Of a DNA stretch of 64,000 nt, positions 48,450 through 57,592 are shown piece by piece. How positions within the stretch are numbered: the stretch's first letter is position 1; every line of letters begins with the position of its first letter. Made by a program: the position numbers and the translations under genes. The notes beneath the pieces were generated by a model that worked only from the letters and a program-made list of their open reading frames with translations, made no database searches and was not told where the DNA came from. The DNA is taken from assembly GCA_029027985.1 (NCBI GenBank), contig CP119076.1, forward strand, positions 2,354,422 through 2,418,421, in the 5' to 3' direction. Source of the DNA: Klebsiella aerogenes. GTDB lineage: Bacteria > Pseudomonadota > Gammaproteobacteria > Enterobacterales > Enterobacteriaceae.

Positions 48450-49598
48450 CTAATCACGCAACGCGTGTCGCCAGTCGGCGATCAGATCCTGCGGGTCTTC
48501 AATGCCGACAGAAAGACGGATCAGCTGCGGCGTGATACCGTTCGCCAGCCGCTGCGCCAGTGGAATAGAAGCGTGGGTCATGCTGAAGGGCTGGCTGACC
48601 AGACTCTCCACGCCGCCAAGGCTTTCCGCCAGCGTAAATAGCCGCAGTTTTTTGATAATCCGCTCCGCGTAGCCATCATCGCCTTTCACCACAACCGATA
48701 TCATGCCGCCAGGCAGCGCCATTTGTTGGCGCGCTAAATCATGGTGCGGATGGCTGGCGAGCCACGGGAACCAGACTTTCTCTACCTGCGGTTGCTGTTC
48801 CAGCCATTCCGCCAACAGCAAGGCGTTGCTGCTATGGCGCGCCATACGTAGCGCCAGGGTGCGGATGCCGCGTAGGGTCAGGAAACTGCTGAACGGGTCA
48901 AGCACGCCGCCGATGGCGTTTTGCAAATAACCCAGCTTATCGGCAAGCGCAGGGTTATCGCCAACCACCGCTAAGCCCGCGACGACATCTGAATGACCGT
49001 TGAGATACTTCGTGGCGGAATGCACCACAATATCAAAGCCCAGCTCGATGGGGCGATGGATGACCGGCGAGGCGAAGGTATTATCGGCAACGCTGATAAT
49101 GCGATGCCGACGGGCAATCCCGGCAATAGCCGCCAGATCCGCCAGCTTCAACAGCGGATTGGTCGGCGTTTCCACCCAAATCATCCGCGTATCCGGGCGG
49201 ATCGCCGCTTCGATAGCGGCCAGATCGTCCGGCTTCACCCAACTCACCTGTAGCCCGGCGCTGCGTCGGCGTACGTTTTCAATCAGTCGATAAGTCCCGC
49301 CGTAGACATCATCGACAGCCACCAGATGGCTATCTTTATCCAGCAGTTCCAGTACCGTGGAGATGGTCGCCAAGCCGGAGGCGAAAGCAAAGCCGCGGCT
49401 GCCGCTTTCCAGTTCGGCGATCGCTGTCTCCAGCGCATGGCGGGTCGGGTTGCCGCTGCGGGAATATTCGTAACCGCTATGCTGGCCGGGCGCGGGCTGG
49501 GCAAAGGTGGAGGTGGCATAAATCGGCGGCATCACCGCGCCGTGTTGATCGTTTACCGTGCCGCTATGGACGCTGAGGGTGTCTAAGTTTTTCATCAT
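48450..49598 (-). CDS. mtcC: Cystathionine gamma-lyase (MtcC type)
   Basis: A 382-residue PLP enzyme of the Cys/Met metabolism family, splitting cystathionine to cysteine, 2-oxobutyrate and ammonia. PLP lysine in HSATKYLNGHSDVVAGL (about residue 195), YEYSRSGNPTR and AFASGLATI. Lies 6 bases after the cystathionine beta-synthase gene on the same strand. The Klebsiella mtcBC genes are known to do this methionine-to-cysteine route. E. coli lacks it. Confidence 0.88.
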   Translation of the reverse strand: MMKNLDTLSVHSGTVNDQHGAVMPPIYATSTFAQPAPGQHSGYEYSRSGNPTRHALETAIAELESGSRGFAFASGLATISTVLELLDKDSHLVAVDDVYGGTYRLIENVRRRSAGLQVSWVKPDDLAAIEAAIRPDTRMIWVETPTNPLLKLADLAAIAGIARRHRIISVADNTFASPVIHRPIELGFDIVVHSATKYLNGHSDVVAGLAVVGDNPALADKLGYLQNAIGGVLDPFSSFLTLRGIRTLALRMARHSSNALLLAEWLEQQPQVEKVWFPWLASHPHHDLARQQMALPGGMISVVVKGDDGYAERIIKKLRLFTLAESLGGVESLVSQPFSMTHASIPLAQRLANGITPQLIRLSVGIEDPQDLIADWRHALRD

Positions 49599-49604
49599 TG
49601 TTCC

Positions 49605-50975
49605 TTATGCTTCAAGTCGGTTGCGCCAGGTTGTCAGGACATCACTGCGGGTAATCAGGCCGAGAAATTGATCGTTATCCGTGACCATCACCACCCGCCC
49701 GCGATCGAAAATGTCTTTTAGCGCGCTTTCCGGCGCATGTTTATCCAGCGTTTCCACGTTGCGGGTCATTGCTTCCCTGACCGGCAGAGAGAAACGCTGG
49801 CTATCGCCCCGTACGTGGCTTATCAGATCCCATTCATCGACGATGCCGACCACGCGGCCGTTTTCCAACACCGGTAACTGAGAGATATCGTACAGGCGCA
49901 TGCGCGCGAGAATGGCCGCTAGCGTGTCATCCGGCGCGGCGGTGACGGTTGCGCCTTCGTCATGGCGTAGGGCGATAAAGTCGCTAAGATCGCCGCGCGT
50001 CGGGCGGGTCAGCAGCCCTTGCTGACGCATCCAGTCGTCGTTGAACATTTTTGACAGGTATTTGTTGCCGCTATCGCAGGCGAAGGTAACCACCCGTTTG
50101 GCGGACGTTTGCGCCCGGCAGTAGCGCAGCGCGGCGTTGAGCAGGGTGCCGGTCGACGATCCGGCAAGAATACCTTCGACCTGCAACAGTTCGCGAGCGG
50201 TGGCGAAGGCCTCACGGTCGCTCACTCGCCAGGCGTTGTGGACGTTTTCCAGATGGGCCAGCGGCGGAATAAAGTCTTCGCCGATCCCTTCCACCAGCCA
50301 TGAGCCGGTTTCGCCGTACCGTCCGGTTTCAACCTGGTCGGCCAGAATTGACCCCGTCAGATCGGCGAGAATAAATTCGGTCTTCGGCGAATGTTGCGCG
50401 AACCATGCCTGTAGTCCGCCCAGTGTGCCGCCGGAACCGACGCCGACCACGATAGCGTCGATGTCGCCATCAAGTTGTTCGTACAGCTCCGGCGCGGTCG
50501 TGGTGGCATGCGCCAGCGGATTGGCTTCGTTATTAAACTGATCGATGTAAAACGCCCCCGGCGTTTCATCGGCCAGGCGGCGAGCGTAGTCCTGATAATA
50601 GGCGGGATGACCTTTGTTGACGTCCGAGCGGGTTAATTGCACCGTGGCGCCGAGCGCGCGCAGATGGAAGATTTTCTCGCGGCTCATTTTGTCCGGTACG
50701 ACCAGAATTAATCGATAGCCTTTCTGCGCGGCGATGAGCGCCAGACCTAGTCCGGTGTTGCCCGCCGTCGCTTCAATGATGGTACCGCCGGGACGCAGTT
50801 TTCCCTGGCGTTCGGCCTGGTTAATCATCGACAACGCCACGCGATCTTTAATCGAACCGCCCGGGTTTTGGTTTTCTAGTTTTAAGAACAGACTGCACGG
50901 ACCGGTCTCCAGTTTATGCAGCTGCAACAGCGGGGTGTGACCAATCAGGTCGCTTACAGAATGAAAGAGTGACAT
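49605..50975 (-). CDS. mtcB: Cystathionine beta-synthase with CBS domains (MtcB type)
   Basis: A 456-residue PLP enzyme: PLP lysine in NPGGSIKDRVALSMI (about residue 41), EATAGNTGLGLALIAAQKG and the glycine loop GVGSGGTLGG, then two CBS modules (about 335-455). It condenses homocysteine with serine to cystathionine. The C-terminal CBS modules may bind a regulatory nucleotide, such as adenosylmethionine. The start at 50975 is chosen over the ATG two codons earlier; the ribosome site is weak. Confidence 0.9.
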   Translation of the reverse strand: MSLFHSVSDLIGHTPLLQLHKLETGPCSLFLKLENQNPGGSIKDRVALSMINQAERQGKLRPGGTIIEATAGNTGLGLALIAAQKGYRLILVVPDKMSREKIFHLRALGATVQLTRSDVNKGHPAYYQDYARRLADETPGAFYIDQFNNEANPLAHATTTAPELYEQLDGDIDAIVVGVGSGGTLGGLQAWFAQHSPKTEFILADLTGSILADQVETGRYGETGSWLVEGIGEDFIPPLAHLENVHNAWRVSDREAFATARELLQVEGILAGSSTGTLLNAALRYCRAQTSAKRVVTFACDSGNKYLSKMFNDDWMRQQGLLTRPTRGDLSDFIALRHDEGATVTAAPDDTLAAILARMRLYDISQLPVLENGRVVGIVDEWDLISHVRGDSQRFSLPVREAMTRNVETLDKHAPESALKDIFDRGRVVMVTDNDQFLGLITRSDVLTTWRNRLEA

Positions 50976-51037
50976 AACCATTTGCCCATTCGTATCGAGA
51001 TAGCTGAATGGTAGAACTGTAAAAATGGCTTTCGAAA

Positions 51038-51075
51038 GAATATAAAACTGCCATTTAGCGCAAAATGGAATATAA
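51038..51075 (-). promoter_or_regulatory. Paired repeats upstream of mtcB
   Basis: GAATATAA occurs at 51038-51045 and again at 51068-51075, 30 bp (about three helical turns) apart. Between them is CCATTTAGCGCAAAATGG, an inverted repeat. This could be a binding site for a sulfur regulator such as CysB or Cbl. Unproven. Apart from this, bases 50982-51275 show no gene. Confidence 0.35.
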
Positions 51076-51275
51076 GATGCTTTTTAGCCATCCGGAAGGA
51101 AAGCAGGTTATCCGCCCGGGCGTATCGATTGCCGTAAACCGGCGATTTTGTCGTGTTTTTAGGCACATTAACGGCAGGATTGAGGGCGGTTATGCGGTAA
51201 CTGGCAAAGCTTTGCCGAAAACAATCGATGGCGACCAACATCGATAATGTCCGCCGCCATCGCTTTATGCTCACT

Positions 51276-52610
51276 TCAGGAAATAAACAGACTCAATAGC
51301 AACACCATCAGCAAACCGACCACCGAGTTAATTAACTCCAGTAGCCCCCAGGTCTTAAAGGTATCGCGCATCGAGATGCCGAACGTTTCTTTAAACAGCA
51401 GGAACCCGCCGTCATACATCAGGGTAATGGTATTACTGCCGCAGGCGACCGCCAGGCACATCAGCGCCGGGTTAAGGTGAAAGGCGCTGACCATCGGCGA
51501 GACGATACCGGCGGAGGTGATCGCCGCCACCGCGCCCTGGCCGGTGAGAATGCGGATAATGGCGGTAATCAGCCAGGCGATAATAAACGGCGACAGAGGG
51601 ACGTGGCTCATCATGGTGACGATGTGGTCGCCCACGCCGGAGTCGATAATCACCTGCTTGAGAATGCCGCCGGCGCTGATGACGAACAGTACGTTGGCGA
51701 TTCTGGCCACCGAGTCCGTGACGCAGTGGTTGACCTGAGTGGAATTCATCCCACGACGACAGCCGAGCAGCCAGATCGCGGCGCCGGTTGCCAACAGCAT
51801 GCTAATCTCCGCGCTGCCGATCAGCTGGAAGAACTTTGTTGCCCCCGAATTCGCGCCAAATAACGACTGGATCAGCGACGACGCGATCATCAGTAAGGCC
51901 GGGATCAGCGGAATCGCGATACTAACGGCAAACGACGGCAGCGCGTCGGCGGGTTTCTCCTCCTGCGGCGAGATCATGGCGTTTAGCTTCATCTTGCGGA
52001 TCCCCGGAAGCCAGGCTGGCAGCAGGATCCCCGCGCAAAAGAGCGCCGGAATAATGACGATAATGCCGTAGAGGTAAACCTGAACAATATCGGCCTGGAA
52101 GGCGCTGACAAGCGCGACCGGCCCCGGCTGCGGCGGAAACAGACTATGACCCATGGTAGCGCCGACCACCGTTGGAATCACCAGTTTCATCCACGGAATA
52201 TTGGCTTTACTGGCGATATTGAGCACCAGCGGCATGGCAATCAGAAACGCCACTTCATAAAACATCGCGATGCCGAAGATCACGCCGATGAACATTAAAC
52301 CGGCCGCCAGATAACGGGTACCGCAGCGCCTGATTACCGTATCGGCGATCTGCTGGCTGGCGCCGGATTCCGTCATAAACTTGCCGATAATCGCGCCGAA
52401 AATAATGATCAGCGCCAGATGTCCCATGATTCCGCCCAACCCTTGTTGGACCATGGAGACAATTTTATCGAGAGGCACCCCCTCCATAATGGCGACGAAC
52501 AGGCCGGCAATTAATAAGGCGAAAATATTATGTACTTTGTATTTCAGGTTCATGATGACCAGTAGCGCAATACCGATCACCACCCATAGCAAGGCCAGGG
52601 CTGGAGACAT
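51276..52610 (-). CDS. GntP-family permease, probable hexuronate-derived acid uptake
   Basis: A 444-residue membrane protein of 12-14 predicted segments. GntP family signs: LLIAGLFVAIMEGVPLDKIV, GGIMGHLALIIIFGAIIGKF, GHSLFPPQPGPVALVSA and GQGAVAAITSAGI. Downstream of uxuA, 70 bases apart, so the transported acid may be fructuronate or gluconate. The paralogue GntP of E. coli takes fructuronate, which fits. Confidence 0.88.
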   Translation of the reverse strand: MSPALALLWVVIGIALLVIMNLKYKVHNIFALLIAGLFVAIMEGVPLDKIVSMVQQGLGGIMGHLALIIIFGAIIGKFMTESGASQQIADTVIRRCGTRYLAAGLMFIGVIFGIAMFYEVAFLIAMPLVLNIASKANIPWMKLVIPTVVGATMGHSLFPPQPGPVALVSAFQADIVQVYLYGIIVIIPALFCAGILLPAWLPGIRKMKLNAMISPQEEKPADALPSFAVSIAIPLIPALLMIASSLIQSLFGANSGATKFFQLIGSAEISMLLATGAAIWLLGCRRGMNSTQVNHCVTDSVARIANVLFVISAGGILKQVIIDSGVGDHIVTMMSHVPLSPFIIAWLITAIIRILTGQGAVAAITSAGIVSPMVSAFHLNPALMCLAVACGSNTITLMYDGGFLLFKETFGISMRDTFKTWGLLELINSVVGLLMVLLLSLFIS

Positions 52611-52680
52611 GGCATCCTCCCGATAGCGGTTTTATTATTGTGACGTGCCGGAGAAGCCCGGCACGCGAGAGTAGAACGGA

Positions 52681-53751
52681 TCAGGAACGCTGGTTTTCCA
52701 GCGCTTCCCACAGTCCCAGCAGGTAGGTGGCGCCGAGCGCGCGGTCATACAAACCGTATCCCGGACGCCCGGTTTCTCCCCAGATAAAGCGGCCATGGTC
52801 GGGGCGAATATAGCCGTCGAAGCCGTTGTCGTGCAGCGCCTGCATTACCCGGTACATATCAAGCGAACCATAGCGGGTAGGGTGCGCCGACTCGTAGAAA
52901 TCTTTATCTTTGATGAGTTTGATATTCCTGACGTGGGCGAAATGAATGCGCCCACGCTGGCTGAATTCCGCGAGGATTTGATAGACGTTATTTTGCGGCT
53001 CTTCGGCAATAGAGCCGGTACATAACGTAATACCGTTCGCTGGTGAGTCAACGGCATTGCATAGCCAGTCGAGATCGTCGCGGTTTTTAATAATTCGCGG
53101 CAGGCCGAAAATAGAGTACGGCGGATCGTCCGGGTGGATGGCCATTTTCACGCCGACCTCTTCACAAACCGGAATAATGCGCTGCAGGAAATAGACCAGG
53201 TTCTGACGTAAGGTGTCGTCATCCACCGCTTTATAGCTGTCGAATAGCGTTTGTACCTGCGCCAGACGCTCAGGCTCCCAGCCCGGCAGGGCGAAGCCGT
53301 TGGCATTGCCGAGCACTTCGGCGACGACCTGTTCCAGCGTTTTATCAATACCGGCTTTTTCAAACGCCATGGTCAGCGAGCCGTCCGGTAGACGGTAATT
53401 CATATCCGTCTTCATCCAGTCGAAAACCGGCATGAAGTTGTAGCAAATCACCTTAACGCCGTGGCTGGCGAGGTGACGGATGGTTTGCTGATAGTTGGCG
53501 ATATAACGATCGCGTTCCGGCAGACCAATTTTAATGGCGTCATGAATATTAACGCTTTCAATCACTTCCATAGTCAAACCGTTGGCGTGAGCCTGATCGA
53601 CCAGCGCCTTAATCTTTTCCAGCGGCCAGACTTCGCCAACCGGAACGTCGTACAGCGCGCCGACCACGCCTTCAATCCCAGGAACCTGACGGATCTGTTC
53701 GAGGGTTACCTTATCTTCGTCTGGCCCAAACCAGCGCATCGTCATTTGCAT
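52681..53751 (-). CDS. uxuA: Mannonate dehydratase UxuA, short type
   Basis: A 356-residue UxuA (E. coli UxuA is about 394). It dehydrates D-mannonate to 2-dehydro-3-deoxygluconate. Motifs: MTMRWFGPDEDKVTLEQIRQ, VIESVNIHDAIKIG, VICYNFMPVFDWMKTD, HPDDPPYSIFGLPRI and GYIRPDHGRFIWG. The ATG at 53751 is preferred over the longer frame from 53808 because AGGA is nearby and it matches the family N-terminus. First gene of uxuA-gntP. Confidence 0.92.
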   Translation of the reverse strand: MQMTMRWFGPDEDKVTLEQIRQVPGIEGVVGALYDVPVGEVWPLEKIKALVDQAHANGLTMEVIESVNIHDAIKIGLPERDRYIANYQQTIRHLASHGVKVICYNFMPVFDWMKTDMNYRLPDGSLTMAFEKAGIDKTLEQVVAEVLGNANGFALPGWEPERLAQVQTLFDSYKAVDDDTLRQNLVYFLQRIIPVCEEVGVKMAIHPDDPPYSIFGLPRIIKNRDDLDWLCNAVDSPANGITLCTGSIAEEPQNNVYQILAEFSQRGRIHFAHVRNIKLIKDKDFYESAHPTRYGSLDMYRVMQALHDNGFDGYIRPDHGRFIWGETGRPGYGLYDRALGATYLLGLWEALENQRS

Positions 53752-54074
53752 GAATACTTTTCCTATACCGCGTTTATAGTCTACTACCATACTAGCTGGA
53801 GTAAGCATAACGGTTGAGGGTGGGGTGTTGACTTGATCGAACTCACAAAACCATACATCAGATGAATTGTCAGCGTGGTTAATACGCGGGATGCAGGAAA
53901 GAAAGTGGAAGATCCTGAAATGGCTACGCAGTAAATGTCCTTTTTTGCCTGAAAAGACGACATGCGTAAAGTCGGGTAAAATGCAACGGCTAACGTGGAG
54001 GCGTCACGTAAAATAGGTACGCTTAGAGACAGGGTTTCTGTCTACGTCGTTTATTTTGTTTGTCGGGAGAGTGT

Positions 54075-54233
54075 ATGGGTTTCTGGAGAATCGTATTTAC
54101 TGTTATCCTGCCGCCGCTGGGCGTGCTGCTGGGTAAAGGTTTTGGCTGGGCGTTTATTCTGAATATTATTCTGACTCTGCTGGGCTATATTCCCGGCCTT
54201 ATCCACGCGTTCTGGGTACAAACCCGCGATTAA
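54075..54233 (+). CDS. yqaE: YqaE/Pmp3-family small membrane protein
   Basis: A 52-residue protein of two membrane segments, nearly identical to E. coli YqaE: MGFWRIVFTVILPPLGVLLG, GYIPGLIHAFWVQTRD. UPF0057 proteins respond to stress in other organisms; role unclear. GGGAGA lies six to eight bases before the ATG. Bases 53752-54074 before it hold no other gene. Confidence 0.9.
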   Translation: MGFWRIVFTVILPPLGVLLGKGFGWAFILNIILTLLGYIPGLIHAFWVQTRD

Positions 54234-54243
54234 TTCCTGTCAG

Positions 54244-54273
54244 ACGAGCGGCGCGACGGCGTCGCTCGTTTTC
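54244..54273 (+). terminator. Terminator of yqaE
   Basis: Stem ACGAGCG / CGCTCGT with one internal mismatch and a TTTT tail, 10 bases past the yqaE stop and before the convergent oxidoreductase. Confidence 0.55.
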
Positions 54274-54287
54274 ACCTTGTCATCGAC

Positions 54288-55388
54288 TTAGCGATTTCCT
54301 TTCAACGTTCCTTTCAGGCCATGCGGCTCCGAGCGCAGATACTGCGGCGGCACGCTGACCTGAGCGCCCAGGGCCGCGGCGGCTTGCCATGGCCAGTGCG
54401 GATTGTAGAGCGCCGCACGGGCGATCGCGATCAGATCGGCATCACCGTTCTGCAGGGCGTCTTCAGCCTGTTGCGGTTCGGTAATCAAGCCGACGCCAAC
54501 CACCGGGATGTTCACCTGCTGGCGGATTTCCCGCGCAAACGGCAACTGGTAGCCGGGGCCGATGTTAATCGCTTGCCGCGGCGACAGCCCGCCGCTGGAG
54601 ACGTGGATAAAGTCGCTGCCGAGAGCTTCAAGCTGCTGACTAAAGACCACCGACTGCGCGGTATCCCAGCCGCCATCAACCCAATCTGTCGCTGAAAGAC
54701 GCACGCCGACGGCAATCTTGTCGCTTACGGCTTCGCGAATCGCCTGGAAGACCTCAAGCGGGAAACGTAAACGGTTTTCCAGCGAACCGCCGTATTCATC
54801 CGTACGCTGGTTGCTGAGCGGCGAGAGGAACTGATGAAGCAGATAACCGTGCGCGGCATGCAGTTCAATCAGCTCAATGCCCAGGCGTTCGGCGCGTTTG
54901 GCGCTGTCGACAAATGCCTGTTTAATGCGGGCAAGATCGTGCTGGCTCAGTGCTTCCGGCGCGCGCTCGCCTTCGTGAAAGGCGACCGGCGATGGGGCAA
55001 CGGTTTGCCATCCGCCGGCATCGAGCGCCAACTGATGCCCGCCAAGCCAGGGCGCCGCCACGGAGGCTTTACGCCCGGCGTGGCCCAACTGGATCCCAAT
55101 ACGCGTAGAGGAATACGCGCGAACATCTTCCAGCACCCGGTACAGGGCGGCTTCGGTTTCGTCATCCCATAAACCGACATCGGCCGGGGAAATACGGCCC
55201 ACCGGTTCTACGGCGCTGGCTTCGATAATCAATAATCCCGCACCGGAAAAGGCCAACTGCCCGAGATGAATACGGTGCCAGGCGGTGGCTTTACCATTGT
55301 CGGCGGAGTACTGACACATCGGGGCGATGACGATACGGTTTTCGAGCTCCAGTTGCCCAATGCGCACAGGGCTAAAAAGTTGACTCAT
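54288..55388 (-). CDS. NADH:flavin oxidoreductase, Old Yellow Enzyme (YqjM type)
   Basis: A 366-residue FMN ene-reductase. Motifs: VRIGQLELENRIVIAPMCQYSA with the Cys conserved in YqjM, AHGYLLHQFLSPLSNQRTDEYGG, HVSSGGLSPRQ. Reduces activated C=C bonds using NAD(P)H. The ATG at 55388 with AGAGG upstream is preferred over an ATG 16 codons earlier. Not obviously linked to its neighbours. Confidence 0.9.
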   Translation of the reverse strand: MSQLFSPVRIGQLELENRIVIAPMCQYSADNGKATAWHRIHLGQLAFSGAGLLIIEASAVEPVGRISPADVGLWDDETEAALYRVLEDVRAYSSTRIGIQLGHAGRKASVAAPWLGGHQLALDAGGWQTVAPSPVAFHEGERAPEALSQHDLARIKQAFVDSAKRAERLGIELIELHAAHGYLLHQFLSPLSNQRTDEYGGSLENRLRFPLEVFQAIREAVSDKIAVGVRLSATDWVDGGWDTAQSVVFSQQLEALGSDFIHVSSGGLSPRQAINIGPGYQLPFAREIRQQVNIPVVGVGLITEPQQAEDALQNGDADLIAIARAALYNPHWPWQAAAALGAQVSVPPQYLRSEPHGLKGTLKGNR

Positions 55389-55478
55389 GAGTACCTCTTG
55401 AAGGTTGTGCTGCCTGATAGCCTCTATTTGTAGCATGGCTGAATGGCTGGCTCTATTCCGTTGTTGCGCTTAAACGTT

Positions 55479-56429
55479 CTATTTAACCGCGCTGGCGCTG
55501 TAGTTCACCGGGATCCAGCGGTAGCCGCCCGCTGGACTCTTTTTCACCTGGCCGAAGCCCGGAAAAGCGATATGCGCCGCCGCCACCCACTCGCCCGACA
55601 CCGCCGTACTGGCCAGTACCCGTTCGCGGGTCGCGATGGCCTGCTGTTGGTTGACATCAAAATGGATGGCCACTTGCGGATCCGGCATTTGCACCGCTTT
55701 AGCGTGAATAATATCGCCCCAGAAAATCATGTTTTCGCCATTCCGGCTGAGGCGGTAAATGACGCTACCCGGTGTATGCCCGGCGGCTGGCGTCGCCGTG
55801 ATGCCGGGAACGATCTCCGTCGGCGCATGGAAGGGGTGTAGTTTTCCGGCATTGATCACCGGTCGCATCGATAACTCAGACTCAGCAAACGTGTGTCGCT
55901 GGCTGGCCTCAACCTTATTGCTATTCGCCGGGTTGAGCCACCAGTCGACATCTTTTTGCTCCACATAGACGGCGGCATGAGGAAAAGCCGGACGGCCGTT
56001 CCGTTGGACGCCGCCGGAGTGATCTCCATGTATATGAGTCAACAACACCAGATCGATGTTTTCCGGCGCAAAGCCAGCGGCGCGCAGATTTTGCAACAGA
56101 TGGCCGCCAGCTTTGCCCATCAATGCGCCCGCGCCGGTATCCACCAGAATGAGTTTTTTACCCGTATTAATGACAAAAGCATTGATTGAGGTCTCGGCAA
56201 GCGGCGTCATAGCATCGTTGGCCAACCGGGCTTTCAGCTTGTCGCCGGAAATATGGGTCAGGAGTTTGTCTAACGGCACGTTGACGGTACCGTCAGACAC
56301 GGCGGTGACCTGCCAGTCGCCGACCATCATCCGATAGTAACCGGGGGCCTGCTGTGGTGAAACCGGGAGCGGGGAGGCCTGTGCTGTCGCGACGGTAAGC
56401 AGGGTAAGCAAGGTCAATACAGTTTTCAT
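55479..56429 (-). CDS. Secreted MBL-fold metallo-hydrolase
   Basis: A 316-residue exported enzyme. Signal peptide MKTVLTLLTLLTVATAQA. Zinc motif LLTHIHGDHSGG (HxHxDH) at about residue 133, PAAGHTPGS and WGDIIHAKA. This pattern is shared with MBL lactonases and organophosphate-type hydrolases; the substrate is unknown. Divergent from the LysR regulator at 56505, its probable controller. Confidence 0.85.
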   Translation of the reverse strand: MKTVLTLLTLLTVATAQASPLPVSPQQAPGYYRMMVGDWQVTAVSDGTVNVPLDKLLTHISGDKLKARLANDAMTPLAETSINAFVINTGKKLILVDTGAGALMGKAGGHLLQNLRAAGFAPENIDLVLLTHIHGDHSGGVQRNGRPAFPHAAVYVEQKDVDWWLNPANSNKVEASQRHTFAESELSMRPVINAGKLHPFHAPTEIVPGITATPAAGHTPGSVIYRLSRNGENMIFWGDIIHAKAVQMPDPQVAIHFDVNQQQAIATRERVLASTAVSGEWVAAAHIAFPGFGQVKKSPAGGYRWIPVNYSASAVK

Positions 56430-56504
56430 TTTCTGAGCCTGTGAGTGGTTTGACAGGCTTTCAGTATCATGTGAGCATAATTATCATTCAAATTGATTGG
56501 AATA

Positions 56505-57416
56505 ATGATGACTATCAATGAAAATGATTTCAGAGGCATAGACCTGAATTTGCTGATCGCCTTTCTGGTGTTATTTCGCGAACAAAGCGTCTCGGCCGCC
56601 GCCGGAAAACTTCATCTTGGCCAACCGGCGGTCAGTGCCTCGCTGGCCCGTCTGCGGCAGCTGTTTGACGATCCGCTATTCATTCGCAGCGGGCAACGTA
56701 TGCGGCCGACATTTCGCGCGCAGCAGCTGCATCAGTCGCTATTGCCGCTGATCACCCAGCTGCAAAGCGCTATTTTCGCGTCGGATGAATTTGATCCGGC
56801 CCATGCGCAAGCCACGTTGACGTTGGGAATGACCGACTGGGTGGAGGTGCTGCTGATGCCGATGCTGTTGCCGCGGTTGGCGCAAGCGGCGCCGGGCATA
56901 CGCATTAATATTGTGAAGAGTGATCCCTTTAGTGATGCGCAGCAGCTGGAGAATGGCGGGCTGGATATGGCGGTGAGTGTGGCGCTGCCGCAACAGGCGC
57001 ATATTAACCGGGCCGCAATAGCCTCGATGAACTTTGTCACCCTATGGCACCCGAATCAGCTGGCGCTGGAGGCTCCGTTATCGCTGCGAGACTATGCCGC
57101 CTTGCCGCAGCTGATGGTCAGCTACCAAGCTGCGCAGCGTAGCCAAATTGATGCTTTGCTGGAGGAGCAAGGGTTGGCGCGTCAGGTCATCTATACCACA
57201 CCGCATTTTTCCGCGATCCCCGGTTTGCTGCAAAAGATGCCGGTTATCGCCACCGTGCCCGCTGAACTGGGGGCGTTATGGCAACGTCAGTTCGCTTTTT
57301 CATCCTGTAAGGTTGCGCTGGCTATCCCGGATTTTGAGCTATCGTTGCTCTGGCATGCGCGTAACAACAGTCATGCGGCGTTAATGTGGCTTAAAGCCCT
57401 GCTACTGGAAACATAG
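56505..57416 (+). CDS. LysR-type regulator
   Basis: A 303-residue LysR regulator. Helix-turn-helix LNLLIAFLVLFREQSVSAAAGKL then HLGQPAVSASLARLRQLFDD. NodD/SyrM-like motif in the effector domain. Starts at one of two adjacent ATG codons. Divergent from the secreted MBL enzyme over a 75-bp gap, so it likely regulates it. Confidence 0.85.
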   Translation: MMTINENDFRGIDLNLLIAFLVLFREQSVSAAAGKLHLGQPAVSASLARLRQLFDDPLFIRSGQRMRPTFRAQQLHQSLLPLITQLQSAIFASDEFDPAHAQATLTLGMTDWVEVLLMPMLLPRLAQAAPGIRINIVKSDPFSDAQQLENGGLDMAVSVALPQQAHINRAAIASMNFVTLWHPNQLALEAPLSLRDYAALPQLMVSYQAAQRSQIDALLEEQGLARQVIYTTPHFSAIPGLLQKMPVIATVPAELGALWQRQFAFSSCKVALAIPDFELSLLWHARNNSHAALMWLKALLLET

Positions 57417-57592
57417 CTACTTAATTTGAAACACATTAGCATGCTAATTAACTTGCAGCCGTACTATTGATGGGTGTAATTAACATATGAGTAACTTAAG
57501 AAACTTTACATTTACATATGCGGTTATCCCTGCATCCACGACCGGGTAGCTGCAACATCTCCCGGCCGATGTGCCAGGATAGGGATAACACG

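Noticed and set aside
51065-51247. A 60-codon frame in the gap upstream of mtcB
   Set aside because: No ribosome site or recognisable domain; the gap is better read as regulatory.
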